Assembly (NCBI RefSeq): GCF_001665535.1
Contig: NZ_LZSQ01000090.1
Coordinates: 19,216 to 83,215 of the forward strand
Reading direction: 5' to 3'
DNA from: Mycobacterium sp. 852002-51961_SCH5331710
GTDB taxonomy: Bacteria; Actinomycetota; Actinomycetes; Mycobacteriales; Mycobacteriaceae
Length of the DNA stretch: 64,000 nt
In this document: piece by piece, positions 54,067 to 62,741 of the stretch
Layout: each line of letters begins with the position of its first letter
Position numbering within the stretch: position 1 is the first letter of the stretch
The notes under the pieces: model-generated
Seen by the model: the letters and a program-made list of their open reading frames with translations, nothing else
Databases searched by the model: none
Told to the model about the DNA's origin: nothing
Position numbers and translations under genes: made by a program

Positions 54067-55014
54067 CTACTTCTTGGCCGCGGTCTTCTTGGCCGCGGAC
54101 TTCTTCGCCGTCGACTTCTTCGCGGCCTTCTTGGCGGGCGTCTTTTTCGCCGCGCTCTTCTTCGCGGGCGCCTTCTTGGCCGGCTTGTCATCGTCGCCGG
54201 AACTCTTTGACCCGCCGCGGCCTTCGCGGCGCGCCTTCACACTGGCCTCGAGCTTGGCCAGCAGATCGGAGACATCCTCGGTCTCGTCGAGTTCCTGTGG
54301 CTGCTCCTCGGTGGTAAACGCTTCGCCGCCTTCGAGTTTCGCCGCGATCAGCTCGCGCAGCTGCTCCTGGTAGTCGTCGTGGTAGCGATCGGGGTTGAAG
54401 TCGTCGGTCATCGAATCGACGACCTGGGTGGCCATCTTCAGTTCGGCCGGCTTGATGTCGACTTCCTTATCCAGCACAGGGAAATCGGGGTCGCGGATCT
54501 CGTCGGGCCACAACAGCGTCTGGATCACCATGACGTCGCGCTTGCTGAAGTCCTGAACCCGAAGCGCGGCGAGCCGCGTCTTGTTGCGCAACGCGAAGTG
54601 CACGATCGCGACTCGGTCGGTCTCCTTGAGCGTCTTGGTCAACAGCACATACGACTTCGACGACTTGCCTTCGGGCTCGAGGAAGTAGCTGCGGTCGTAC
54701 ATCATCGGGTCGATGTCGTCGGCCGGAACGAACTCCAGCACCTCGATCTCGCGGCTGCGTTCCTCAGGCAGCGTGGCGATGTCCTCGTCGGTGATGATCA
54801 CGGTCTGCCCGTCGTCGGATTCGTAGGCCCGGGCGATGTCGCGATATTCGACTTCCTCGCCATCGATCTCGCAGACGCGCTTGTAGCGGATGCGCCCGTT
54901 GTCCTTCGCGTGCACCTGATGGAACTTCACGTCGTGGTCCTGCTGCGCGCTGTAGACCTTGACCGGCACGTTCACCAGGCCGAACGCGATCGAACCCTTC
55001 CATATGGAACGCAT
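54067..55014 (-). CDS. ku: Non-homologous end-joining protein Ku, long lysine-rich tail
   Basis: 315 residues (M. tuberculosis Ku has 273). The Ku core spans 1-250: MRSIWKGSIAFGLVNVPVK at the start, VCEIDGEEVEYRDI near 47, RDVMVIQTLLWPDEIR near 160. Residues 270-315 are a low-complexity tail rich in Lys, Ala and Pro. M. smegmatis Ku has a similar tail that helps DNA binding. The ATG overlaps the stop of a sugar kinase (TGATG), so Ku translation is coupled to a polyol operon. Confidence 0.92.
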   Translation of the reverse strand: MRSIWKGSIAFGLVNVPVKVYSAQQDHDVKFHQVHAKDNGRIRYKRVCEIDGEEVEYRDIARAYESDDGQTVIITDEDIATLPEERSREIEVLEFVPADDIDPMMYDRSYFLEPEGKSSKSYVLLTKTLKETDRVAIVHFALRNKTRLAALRVQDFSKRDVMVIQTLLWPDEIRDPDFPVLDKEVDIKPAELKMATQVVDSMTDDFNPDRYHDDYQEQLRELIAAKLEGGEAFTTEEQPQELDETEDVSDLLAKLEASVKARREGRGGSKSSGDDDKPAKKAPAKKSAAKKTPAKKAAKKSTAKKSAAKKTAAKK

Positions 55015-55955
55015 CAACCCAGTATGGCTGATTTGAGGGCCGCATCGCGGGTACTGCGATCGGGCAGGTCGGCGCCGGACTGCGAGACCGTCAGCGCCGA
55101 CGACATCGCGGCGGTGCGCACGACGTCAGTGAGCTGGTCGGTGCCGATGCGTGCGAGGTCACGGCGGCGCTCGGCGCCCAAGAGTCCGAGCGTCCACAGC
55201 GCGTCGATCAGGCCGGTCATGTACGCATCACCCGCGCCGACGGTGTCGACGACGTCGACCTGGAACGCCGGAAGCCGCACCAGGCCCTGCGCGCACAGCG
55301 CGAACGAGCCTTGCCCACCCATCGTCACCGCGACGATCGACGGGCCCAGCGACAGCCACGTCTGCGCGATCTGCTCGGGGGTCCGTCCCGGATCGAGCCA
55401 TCGCATGTCCTCGTCGCTGGCCTTCACCACGTCGGACCGTTCGATGAGCCGGTCGATGCGGGCGCGCGCCGCGTCGGCGTCCTCGGTCAGTGCCGGCCGC
55501 ACGTTCGGATCGAACGTCACGGTGGCCGAAGGGTGATAGGTGTCGAGCAGCGCGGCGGTCGCCCGGCAGCCGGGCTCGAGCACCGAGGCGATCGAACCGG
55601 TGTGCACGACCAGGGGGGGACCGACCTCTGGCGTTCCGGTCAGCTGCCACTCGATGTCGAACTCGTACTCGGCCGATCCCTGCTCGTCCAGCGTCGCCAA
55701 CGCCGTCGGCGTCCGCGCCGCGGTCGTGCTGCCTTCGACCAGCCGCACCCCGCACGCTTCGACATGGTCGGCGATGCGCCGTCCGCGCTCGTCGCCGCCG
55801 ATGTGCGTCAAGAAGTCGACATCGCGGCCCAGGCGGGCCAGCCCCACCGCCACGTTGAGCGGGCTGCCGCCGACGTGCTCACCGATGACCTCGCCACCAC
55901 GCCGGACGATGTCGATCAACGCCTCGCCGATCACCAGCGCCCGCTGCGTGCTCAC
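55014..55955 (-). CDS. PfkB-family sugar kinase (fructokinase/ribokinase-like)
   Basis: 313 residues from a GTG overlapping the stop of the mannitol dehydrogenase gene (GTGA). GGSPLNVAVGLARLG near 29 is PfkB signature 1 and DTVGAGDAYMTGLI near 236 signature 2 with the catalytic Asp. It likely phosphorylates the ketose made by the dehydrogenases of the operon, most simply fructose from mannitol or sorbitol; xylulose would suit arabitol. The stop overlaps the Ku start. Confidence 0.82.
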   Translation of the reverse strand: MSTQRALVIGEALIDIVRRGGEVIGEHVGGSPLNVAVGLARLGRDVDFLTHIGGDERGRRIADHVEACGVRLVEGSTTAARTPTALATLDEQGSAEYEFDIEWQLTGTPEVGPPLVVHTGSIASVLEPGCRATAALLDTYHPSATVTFDPNVRPALTEDADAARARIDRLIERSDVVKASDEDMRWLDPGRTPEQIAQTWLSLGPSIVAVTMGGQGSFALCAQGLVRLPAFQVDVVDTVGAGDAYMTGLIDALWTLGLLGAERRRDLARIGTDQLTDVVRTAAMSSALTVSQSGADLPDRSTRDAALKSAILG

Positions 55956-57379
55956 GAGTCGTCCTTGTGCATCAATGCTTCCAGCGTCGCCCGCGCACCA
56001 TCGCGGTGCAGTGAGTCGAGCGCCCAGACGTAGGCTTCGACGAATCGTTCGTCGGAGGCGAGATCGCCGAAGAGTTCGGTGTTCTCGATGAACGCGGTCA
56101 GATTCTCGCGCTGCTTCTTGGCCAGCGGTACCAAGACGTCGACGAGCTGATCCTGCACGTCGATCGGCTGGCCCTGTTCGTCGGTGCCCTCGGCATAGCG
56201 TGCCCAGCTGGCGACCGTCGCCGCCGACAGGCGGATCGGCGCGCCGGTTCTGAGGTTTTCGCGGATGACGGGCAGCAGCCATTTCGGGATGCGGTCCGAG
56301 GAGCCGTAGCACAGCCGGGCGACGGTGTCCCTGACGCCGGGGTTGGCGAACCGCTCGATCAGCGTGCGCTTGTAGTCGGGAAGGTCGATCCCGGGTACGG
56401 GTTTGAGCGTCGGTGTCGCCTCGTCGTCCATGTACGCAAGCAGGAAATCGGCGAACAGCGGATCGCCGGCGGCGTCGTGCACCAGCCGGTACCCGGCGAG
56501 ATACGCGAAATAGCACAGGCTTTGGTGCCCGGCGTTGAGCAGCCGCAGCTTCATCAGCTCGTACGGGGTGACGTCGTCGACCATGAGCACGTCCACGTCC
56601 TCAAACGGTGGTCTGCCGTCGGCGAAGTCGTCCTCGAGCACCCAGGCGGTGAAGGGTTCGGCTACCACCGGCCATTGGTCGTCGATGCCGAATTCGGTTG
56701 CCACGACGTCGATCACGTCGGGGGTGGTCACCGGTGTGATACGGTCGACCATCGAGTTGGGAAACTTGGTGTGGGTCTCGATCCATTCGCCGAGGCCTGG
56801 GTGCACCCGTTCGGCGTAGGTGGTGAACGCATGCCGGGCGACGTCACCGTTGCCCTCGATGTTGTCGCACGACACGATCGTCGGTGAGGTGATGCCGCGG
56901 TCGCGCCTGCGGGCGAGCGCATCGACGACCAACCCGAAGACGCTCACTCCGTCGGCGCCGCCGACATTGTCGATCTTGTAGCCACCCTCGGTGATGGTCA
57001 GCGAGATGATCCGGGTGGTCGGCGCGGCCAGCAGTTCGATCACCGACTCGGGGTCGTCGGGTGCATAGCGGTAGTCGACGATCGAACCGATCACGCGTGC
57101 TTCGCGGCTACCGTCGGGCTTCTCCAGCAGCAGTGTGTACAGCCCGTCCTGGGTGGCCATCACATCGGCCATCTTGCGATCGGCGGGCATGACGCCGACC
57201 CCGGCGATGCCCCACTCCTTGGCGCGCCCCTTCTCCAGGAGCCGGTCGACGTACATCGCCTGATGCGCTCGGTGAAAGCCGCCGACTCCGAAATGCACTA
57301 TGCCGACCGATATTCCGGAACGGTCGTAGGTCGGCTTGTCCGACTGAAGCTGTGCGAGCGTGGAGTTGTCGAGTTTCAT
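55952..57379 (-). CDS. Mannitol (polyol) 2-dehydrogenase, long-chain PSLDR family
   Basis: 475 residues. IVHFGVGGFHRAHQAMY near 27 is the N-terminal NAD motif and MKLRLLNAGHQSL near 278 the K-x4-N-x2-H catalytic pattern of polyol-specific long-chain dehydrogenases. It oxidises mannitol, arabitol or related polyols to ketoses. The ATG overlaps the stop of the zinc dehydrogenase gene. With the kinase and importer this makes a complete polyol pathway. Confidence 0.87.
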   Translation of the reverse strand: MKLDNSTLAQLQSDKPTYDRSGISVGIVHFGVGGFHRAHQAMYVDRLLEKGRAKEWGIAGVGVMPADRKMADVMATQDGLYTLLLEKPDGSREARVIGSIVDYRYAPDDPESVIELLAAPTTRIISLTITEGGYKIDNVGGADGVSVFGLVVDALARRRDRGITSPTIVSCDNIEGNGDVARHAFTTYAERVHPGLGEWIETHTKFPNSMVDRITPVTTPDVIDVVATEFGIDDQWPVVAEPFTAWVLEDDFADGRPPFEDVDVLMVDDVTPYELMKLRLLNAGHQSLCYFAYLAGYRLVHDAAGDPLFADFLLAYMDDEATPTLKPVPGIDLPDYKRTLIERFANPGVRDTVARLCYGSSDRIPKWLLPVIRENLRTGAPIRLSAATVASWARYAEGTDEQGQPIDVQDQLVDVLVPLAKKQRENLTAFIENTELFGDLASDERFVEAYVWALDSLHRDGARATLEALMHKDDS

Positions 57380-58419
57380 GAGACCGTCACCACCGACTTC
57401 ACGCTACCCGGCGTGCGGTCGGAGTCGAGGGCCTCGGCGGCCCGCTCGAGCGGAAAGCGGGCCGTCACCATCGCATCCAGATCAACCTGTCCCGATTCGA
57501 CCAGGGCGATCGCCGTCGGCCAGGTGTTCGCGTATCGGAAGACGCCCGTCAGCACCAGTTCGCGATTCTGGATCACCTGCGTCGGCAGCTCCATCGACTC
57601 GGCGCCCAAACCGACCAGCACCACCTTGCCCGCCGGTCGCACCGCCCGAATGCCGTCGGCGACGGCCGTCGCCGCGCCGGAGGCGTCGATGAACGCGTCC
57701 ACCCCGAGATCCGTGATGGGTTGGACGGTCGGATCGAGCACTGCCGTCGCGCCGAACGAGGTCGCCTGTCGTCTCCGGGCCTCGTCGGGATCGCTGACGA
57801 CGATGTCCGTCGCACCGTAGGCGCGTGCGAGCTGGGTGATGACGATGCCGATCGGTCCGGCCCCGGCGACCAACACCCGCGAGCGACCGTCCACGCCCGC
57901 CTTGCGCACCGCGGCGATGCCGACCGACAGCGGCTCGCACAAGGCGGCGGCGTCATCGGAGACGGAGTCGGGCACGCGGTGGGCGAACTCCGCTCCGATG
58001 GTCACGTACTCGCACAGTGCCCCGTCCACAGGTGGGGTCGCGAAGAACCGCATATGCGGGCAGAGGTTGTAGAGGCCCCGGCGGGTCTCGTCGCTGTCGG
58101 GATCGGGGCGCTGCGGTTCGATCGACACGCGCTCACCTATGCGCGCGCGGTCGACGTTCTCGCCGACGTCGACGATCGTGCCGGCCGCCTCGTGGCCCAG
58201 GATCAGCGGCGCCTCCACGACGAAGCCGCCCACGCGTCCGTGCCGGTAGTAGTGGGTGTCCGATCCGCACACACCCACCGACGAGACGCGTACCAGCACG
58301 TCACCGGGGTCGGGCCGGGGCACAGGGCGTTCCTGCATCTCGATCCGCCCGGGCGCGACGAGCACGGCCGCCCGCATCCGGCTGTCCGGGGAAAGTGTTG
58401 TGTGCGTCACATCGACCAT
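57376..58419 (-). CDS. Zinc-dependent polyol (sorbitol/xylitol-type) dehydrogenase
   Basis: 347 residues from ATG 58419, or 333 from ATG 58377. GVCGSDTHYYRHG near 50 supplies the catalytic zinc Cys, GHEAAG near 74 the His-Glu pair, and AGAGPIGIVITQLARAYGA near 190 the NAD Rossmann motif. It belongs to the sorbitol dehydrogenase branch of medium-chain dehydrogenases. It is first in the leftward polyol operon and starts beside the SorC-type operator. Confidence 0.82.
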   Translation of the reverse strand: MVDVTHTTLSPDSRMRAAVLVAPGRIEMQERPVPRPDPGDVLVRVSSVGVCGSDTHYYRHGRVGGFVVEAPLILGHEAAGTIVDVGENVDRARIGERVSIEPQRPDPDSDETRRGLYNLCPHMRFFATPPVDGALCEYVTIGAEFAHRVPDSVSDDAAALCEPLSVGIAAVRKAGVDGRSRVLVAGAGPIGIVITQLARAYGATDIVVSDPDEARRRQATSFGATAVLDPTVQPITDLGVDAFIDASGAATAVADGIRAVRPAGKVVLVGLGAESMELPTQVIQNRELVLTGVFRYANTWPTAIALVESGQVDLDAMVTARFPLERAAEALDSDRTPGSVKSVVTVS

Positions 58420-58426
58420 GTTAACG

Positions 58427-58466
58427 TGGTGAGCATCTAATCGCACCCCTGAGCAAATGCTCACCA
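58427..58466. promoter_or_regulatory. SorC/DeoR-type operator in the divergent polyol promoter
   Basis: TGAGCAAATGCTCA (58450-58463) is a perfect 6-2-6 palindrome. A further half-site TGAGCA lies at 58430. The 10-base arms TGGTGAGCAT (58427-58436) and ATGCTCACCA (58457-58466) are also exact inverted repeats. The regulator gene begins 16 bases later. Confidence 0.65.
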
Positions 58467-58481
58467 AGGAGGCGGCAGGGC

Positions 58482-59486
58482 GTGACCGCATCGACGTCGA
58501 CCGGTGAACTCGCCGGGGCCGCGGTTCCGGCGCAGGACATCCGGCTGGCGCTGCGTGCGGCGACGATGTACTACCTCGACGGCCTGACCCAGGCCGAGAT
58601 CGCCGCCCGGCTCGGCGTCTCGCGCCCGACCGCGGGTCGACTGATCGCCCGCGCGAAGGCTCGAGGCCTGGTCCGCATCGAGATCGCCGTCCCGGCCGGG
58701 CTCAGTGAGGATCTGCACGCCGAGGAAGAGCGCGAGCTCGAGCGGCGCTACAGCCTCACCGAGGTGGTGGTCGCCGGACACGGCGTCGACCTCGGTGCGC
58801 CGGGCCGGCCGGCCGGGTTCGCCAGTGTCGGTCGCGCCGCGGCCGCGTTGTTGATGCGGCGTCTCACCCCCGACGACGTGCTCGGGTTCACCTGGGGCCC
58901 CGAACAGGTCGCGACAGCCAACGCCCTGGTTCCGGGGGTGGCGAGTTGTCGCGCAGTCGTGCAGCTCGACGGCGCCATGTCGACCGCGGCCTATCAGACC
59001 GGCACGGAATTCATCCTGACCCGGTGCGCGGAAACGTTGCGCGCGAGCACGTTACGGCTACCGGCACCGCTGTACGCAGACCCGTCGACGGTCGCGTCAA
59101 TGCGCACCGATTCGGTGATCTCGCGCACGCTGGAGGCGGGTCGGCAAGCGGACATGATGCTCTTCGGTGTCGGTGCGGTGTCGACCTCGACCACGCTGTT
59201 CGAGGGCAGCTTCCTCGACACTCGCATGCTCGACGAGCTCGAGTCGCTGGGCGCGGTGGGGGAAATCGGCGGACGGTTCTTCGACGCGGACGGTGCGCCC
59301 GTCGACACCGAACTGCAGCAGCGTGCGGTGTCCGTGCCGCTCGAGGACATCCGTGATTGTGAAAAGACGCTGCTGATCTCCAGTGGCGCCACGAAGTACG
59401 ACGCCGCCCTCGCCGCCCTGAAGGGCAAATTGGCCCGGCTGCTGGTGTGTGACATCGATTGCGCACGTTGGTTGTTGGCGCAGTAA
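58482..59486 (+). CDS. SorC/DeoR-family transcriptional regulator of polyol use
   Basis: 334 residues from a GTG with AAGGAGG upstream. Helix-turn-helix near 32-60 (YLDGLTQAEIAARLGVSRPTAGRLI), followed by the sugar-phosphate-binding SorC/CggR domain (about 80-330) with LGFTWGPEQVA near 126 and LLISSGATKYDAALAAL near 297. It should sense a phosphorylated sugar from the pathway and control both divergent operons. It is first in the importer operon. Confidence 0.85.
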   Translation: MTASTSTGELAGAAVPAQDIRLALRAATMYYLDGLTQAEIAARLGVSRPTAGRLIARAKARGLVRIEIAVPAGLSEDLHAEEERELERRYSLTEVVVAGHGVDLGAPGRPAGFASVGRAAAALLMRRLTPDDVLGFTWGPEQVATANALVPGVASCRAVVQLDGAMSTAAYQTGTEFILTRCAETLRASTLRLPAPLYADPSTVASMRTDSVISRTLEAGRQADMMLFGVGAVSTSTTLFEGSFLDTRMLDELESLGAVGEIGGRFFDADGAPVDTELQQRAVSVPLEDIRDCEKTLLISSGATKYDAALAALKGKLARLLVCDIDCARWLLAQ

Positions 59487-59499
59487 GGAGACGACGCAG

Positions 59500-60864
59500 G
59501 TGAGACGGACAATGATCAGGCGATTCGCGGCGGTGGCCGCGGCGTCGGCCGTGGTGCTCGCATCCGGTTGCTCGGGCGCCGGGAGCCTCGGCGCCTCCGA
59601 CAACCAGGTCACCATCGCGATGGTGTCGAACTCGCAGATGACCGACGCCAGGGATCTGTCCTCGAAGTTCGAGAAGGCAAACCCCGGAACGAAGTTGAAG
59701 TTCGTCACACTCTCGGAGAACCAGGCCCGGGCCAAGATCACCATGTCGACCGCGATGGGCGGAAGCGAGTTCGACGTCGTGATGATCAGCAACTTCGAGA
59801 CCCCGCAGTGGGCGAAGGACGGTTGGCTGCAGGACCTCTCCGAATACGCCGCGAAGACACCGGGTTACGACGAGCAAGACTTCATCTCGTCGCTGCGCGA
59901 GTCGCTGTCGCACGACGGTGACATGTACGCGGTCCCGTTCTACGGCGAGTCGTCATTCCTGATGTATCGCAAAGACCTCTTCGAACAGGCCGGGATCAAG
60001 GTCGATCAGTCGCCGGACTACCAACCCACCTGGCAGGAAGTGGCGCAGTGGGCTGACACCCTCAAAACCAACAACCGCGCAGGCATCTGCCTACGCGGCA
60101 AGCCCGGGTGGGGTGAGGTGCTCGCACCGCTCGACACCGTGATCAACACGTTCGGTGGGCGCTGGTTCGACGAGCAGTGGAACGCGCAGCTGAACAGCCC
60201 CGAGGTGCGCAAAGCGGTCAACTTCTACGTCGACCTGGTCAAGCGTTCCGGTGAACTGGGCGCGGCCTCGACCGGATTCCAGGAGTGCGCGAACCTGTTC
60301 GGGCAGGGCCAGACCGCCATGTGGTACGACGCGACGTCCGCGGTGTCGGTCCTGGAGGATCCGAAGGAGTACCCGGACCTGGTCGGCAAGATCGGCTACC
60401 TGCCCGCACCGATCGCGGAGAAGCCGAACTCCGGATGGCTGTACACCTGGGCGCTGGGCATCCCGAAATCGGCCAAGAATCCCGACGGCGCCTGGAAGTT
60501 CATTTCGTGGATGACGAGTAAGGACTACATGAAGCTGGTGGGTGAGAAGCTCGGCTGGGCCCGTGTTCCACCGGGCAGCCGCACGTCGACGTATACCGGA
60601 CTGCCGGAGTACGAGAAGATCTCGCAGTCGTACGGACCTCTGACGTTGCGCTCGATCCAAAACGCGAACCCGAACAAGCCCACGGTGCAACCGGTTCCGT
60701 ACACCGGCATTCAGTTTGTCGCGATCCCCGAGTTTCAGGACCTCGGCACCAGGGTCAGTCAGCAGATCAGTGCCGCGATCGCCGGCCAGAAGACCGTGGA
60801 CGAGGCCCTCGACCAGGCGCAGCAGTACGCCGAGGTTGTCGGCAAGACATACCAGGAGAGGTGA
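59500..60864 (+). CDS. Polyol ABC transporter substrate-binding lipoprotein
   Basis: 454 residues from a GTG with AAGGAG nine bases upstream; ATG 59512 is an alternative. Lipobox VLASGC gives a modified Cys near residue 26. The mature part is a family 1 solute-binding protein, with ITMSTAMGGSEFDVVMISNF near 82 and WALGIPKSAKNPDGAWKFI near 318. It captures the sugar alcohol outside the membrane. The stop overlaps the permease start (TGATG). Confidence 0.85.
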   Translation: MRRTMIRRFAAVAAASAVVLASGCSGAGSLGASDNQVTIAMVSNSQMTDARDLSSKFEKANPGTKLKFVTLSENQARAKITMSTAMGGSEFDVVMISNFETPQWAKDGWLQDLSEYAAKTPGYDEQDFISSLRESLSHDGDMYAVPFYGESSFLMYRKDLFEQAGIKVDQSPDYQPTWQEVAQWADTLKTNNRAGICLRGKPGWGEVLAPLDTVINTFGGRWFDEQWNAQLNSPEVRKAVNFYVDLVKRSGELGAASTGFQECANLFGQGQTAMWYDATSAVSVLEDPKEYPDLVGKIGYLPAPIAEKPNSGWLYTWALGIPKSAKNPDGAWKFISWMTSKDYMKLVGEKLGWARVPPGSRTSTYTGLPEYEKISQSYGPLTLRSIQNANPNKPTVQPVPYTGIQFVAIPEFQDLGTRVSQQISAAIAGQKTVDEALDQAQQYAEVVGKTYQER

Positions 60865-61838
60865 TGACCGTAACCGCGGATACCAAGGCCGAAGCCAGCG
60901 AAATGGCGGTGGCCGAAAGGGTTCGAAGGATTCGAGAGGCGCAGAACACCGGCGTGAGCCGTGCCGAGGCCTGGCGTCGCCGCGGCCCGCTGCTGCCGGC
61001 GCTGATCTTCATGATCGTCGTCACGCAGATCCCATTCCTGTTCACCCTTTACTATTCGACGTTGTCGTGGAACCTGGTCCGTCCGGGTTCACGCAAGTTC
61101 ATCGGATTGCAGAACTACGTCACGGTCGCCAAGGACAGCCAGTTCTGGACCGTCGCGCTCAACACCGTGATCCTGATCGTCGGGGTGGTGTTGCTCTCGG
61201 CGTTCTTCGGGCTGCTGCTGGCCTTGCTGCTGGACCGGGCGTTCCTGGGCCGCGGGATCGTACGGACCCTGTTGATCACGCCCTTCCTCGTCACACCCGT
61301 TGCGGCCGCGCTGATCTGGAAGACGACGATCCTCGATCCCAACAACGGCATCTTGAACTGGGTGATGTCGTTGGTCGGGATCGAGCGCATGGACTGGATC
61401 GGGCGGTTCCCGCTGCCGATGGTGATGGTGATGCTCATCTGGCAGTGGACACCGTTCATGATGCTGTTGATCCTCGCCGGCCTCCAGTCGATGCCACGCG
61501 ACATCCTGGAGGCCGGTCGAGTCGACGGTGCCAACGCGTTTCAACTGTTTCGGGAGTTGACACTGCCGCACCTGCGGCGATTCATCGAGTTGGGCGTCGT
61601 CCTCGGAGCGATCTTCCTGGTCAACACGTTCGACGCGATCTACATGATGACCCAGGGCGGCCCGGGGATCGCGAGCGCGAACCTCCCGTTCTACATCTAT
61701 CAGCGCGCGTTCCTCGGCTTCGACATCGGTCAGGCCGCGGCGATGGGCGTGGTGGTCGTGATCTTCACGATGATCATCGCCAGCTTCGCGCTCCGATTGA
61801 TCTTCAAGTCGTTCACCGGGAAGGAAGAGGCGGCCTGA
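60864..61838 (+). CDS. Polyol ABC transporter permease 1 (MalF type)
   Basis: 324 residues, six predicted membrane helices with the first near 46-68 (LLPALIFMIVVTQIPFLFTL). The cytoplasmic EAA loop is DILEAGRVDGANAFQLFREL near 213. It pairs with the next permease to form the channel. GTG 60861 is an alternative start. The stop overlaps the next start (TGATG). Confidence 0.85.
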   Translation: MTVTADTKAEASEMAVAERVRRIREAQNTGVSRAEAWRRRGPLLPALIFMIVVTQIPFLFTLYYSTLSWNLVRPGSRKFIGLQNYVTVAKDSQFWTVALNTVILIVGVVLLSAFFGLLLALLLDRAFLGRGIVRTLLITPFLVTPVAAALIWKTTILDPNNGILNWVMSLVGIERMDWIGRFPLPMVMVMLIWQWTPFMMLLILAGLQSMPRDILEAGRVDGANAFQLFRELTLPHLRRFIELGVVLGAIFLVNTFDAIYMMTQGGPGIASANLPFYIYQRAFLGFDIGQAAAMGVVVVIFTMIIASFALRLIFKSFTGKEEAA

Positions 61839-62707
61839 TGACTACCACGGTCGAGAAAACCGCAGCCACACCGCAACCCGCCGCGAGAACCAAGAAGAAG
61901 TCGCGCACGTTCAGCCCATGGGGACTGGTGGCGTGGCTGGTTGGACTCGGATTCTTCTTCCCGGTGTTCTGGATGGTGCTGACGTCGTTCAAACAGGAAG
62001 CCGACGCCGCCACCAGCCCACCGAAGCTGTTCTTCTCCCCGACGCTGGATCAGTATTCTGCGGTCTTCAACCAGGGCATCGGCCCGGCGATGCTGAATTC
62101 GCTTTTCGCCACCGGGATCTCGACGCTGGTGGTGCTGTTGCTCGGCGTCCCTGCCGCGTTCGCCCTGTCGCTGCGGCCGGTCCGCAAAACCCAGGATGCG
62201 CTGTTCTTCTTCATGAGCACCCGCATGCTGCCCGTCGTCGCGGTGATCCTGCCGCTGTACGTGATCGTCTCCAATATCGGCCTGCTGGACAACATCTGGG
62301 CACTGATCGTTCTCTACACCGCGATGAACCTGCCGATCGCGGTGTGGATGATGCGGTCGTTCTTCCTGGAGGTGCCCGGCGAACTGCTGGAGGCGGCGAG
62401 CCTGGACGGGGCGAGCCTGTGGCGATCGGTCCGCGAGGTGATCTTGCCGCTCGTGTCGCCCGGCATCGCGGCGACGGCGCTGATCTGCGTGATCTTCGCC
62501 TGGAACGAGTTCTTCTTCGCGGTGAATCTGACCGCGGTGAACGCTCAGACCATGCCCGTGTACCTCGTCGGGTTCATCGCCGGTGAGGGTCAGTACTGGG
62601 CCGTGCTGTCGGCGGCCGCGACCATGGCCGCACTGCCCGTGATCCTCTGCGGGTGGATCGCACAGAACAAGTTGGTGCGCGGACTTTCGTTCGGCGCGAT
62701 CAAGTAA
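61838..62707 (+). CDS. Polyol ABC transporter permease 2 (MalG type)
   Basis: 289 residues, six helices; a Lys-rich cytoplasmic N-terminus (ARTKKKSR) precedes the first. The EAA loop is LLEAASLDGASLWRSVREV near 184, and FAWNEFFFAVNL near 222 is typical of MalG-type subunits. It completes the membrane part of the importer. Confidence 0.85.
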   Translation: MTTTVEKTAATPQPAARTKKKSRTFSPWGLVAWLVGLGFFFPVFWMVLTSFKQEADAATSPPKLFFSPTLDQYSAVFNQGIGPAMLNSLFATGISTLVVLLLGVPAAFALSLRPVRKTQDALFFFMSTRMLPVVAVILPLYVIVSNIGLLDNIWALIVLYTAMNLPIAVWMMRSFFLEVPGELLEAASLDGASLWRSVREVILPLVSPGIAATALICVIFAWNEFFFAVNLTAVNAQTMPVYLVGFIAGEGQYWAVLSAAATMAALPVILCGWIAQNKLVRGLSFGAIK

Positions 62708-62741
62708 CCGTCAGAGCCGATCTACAGACACGGAGATACCA

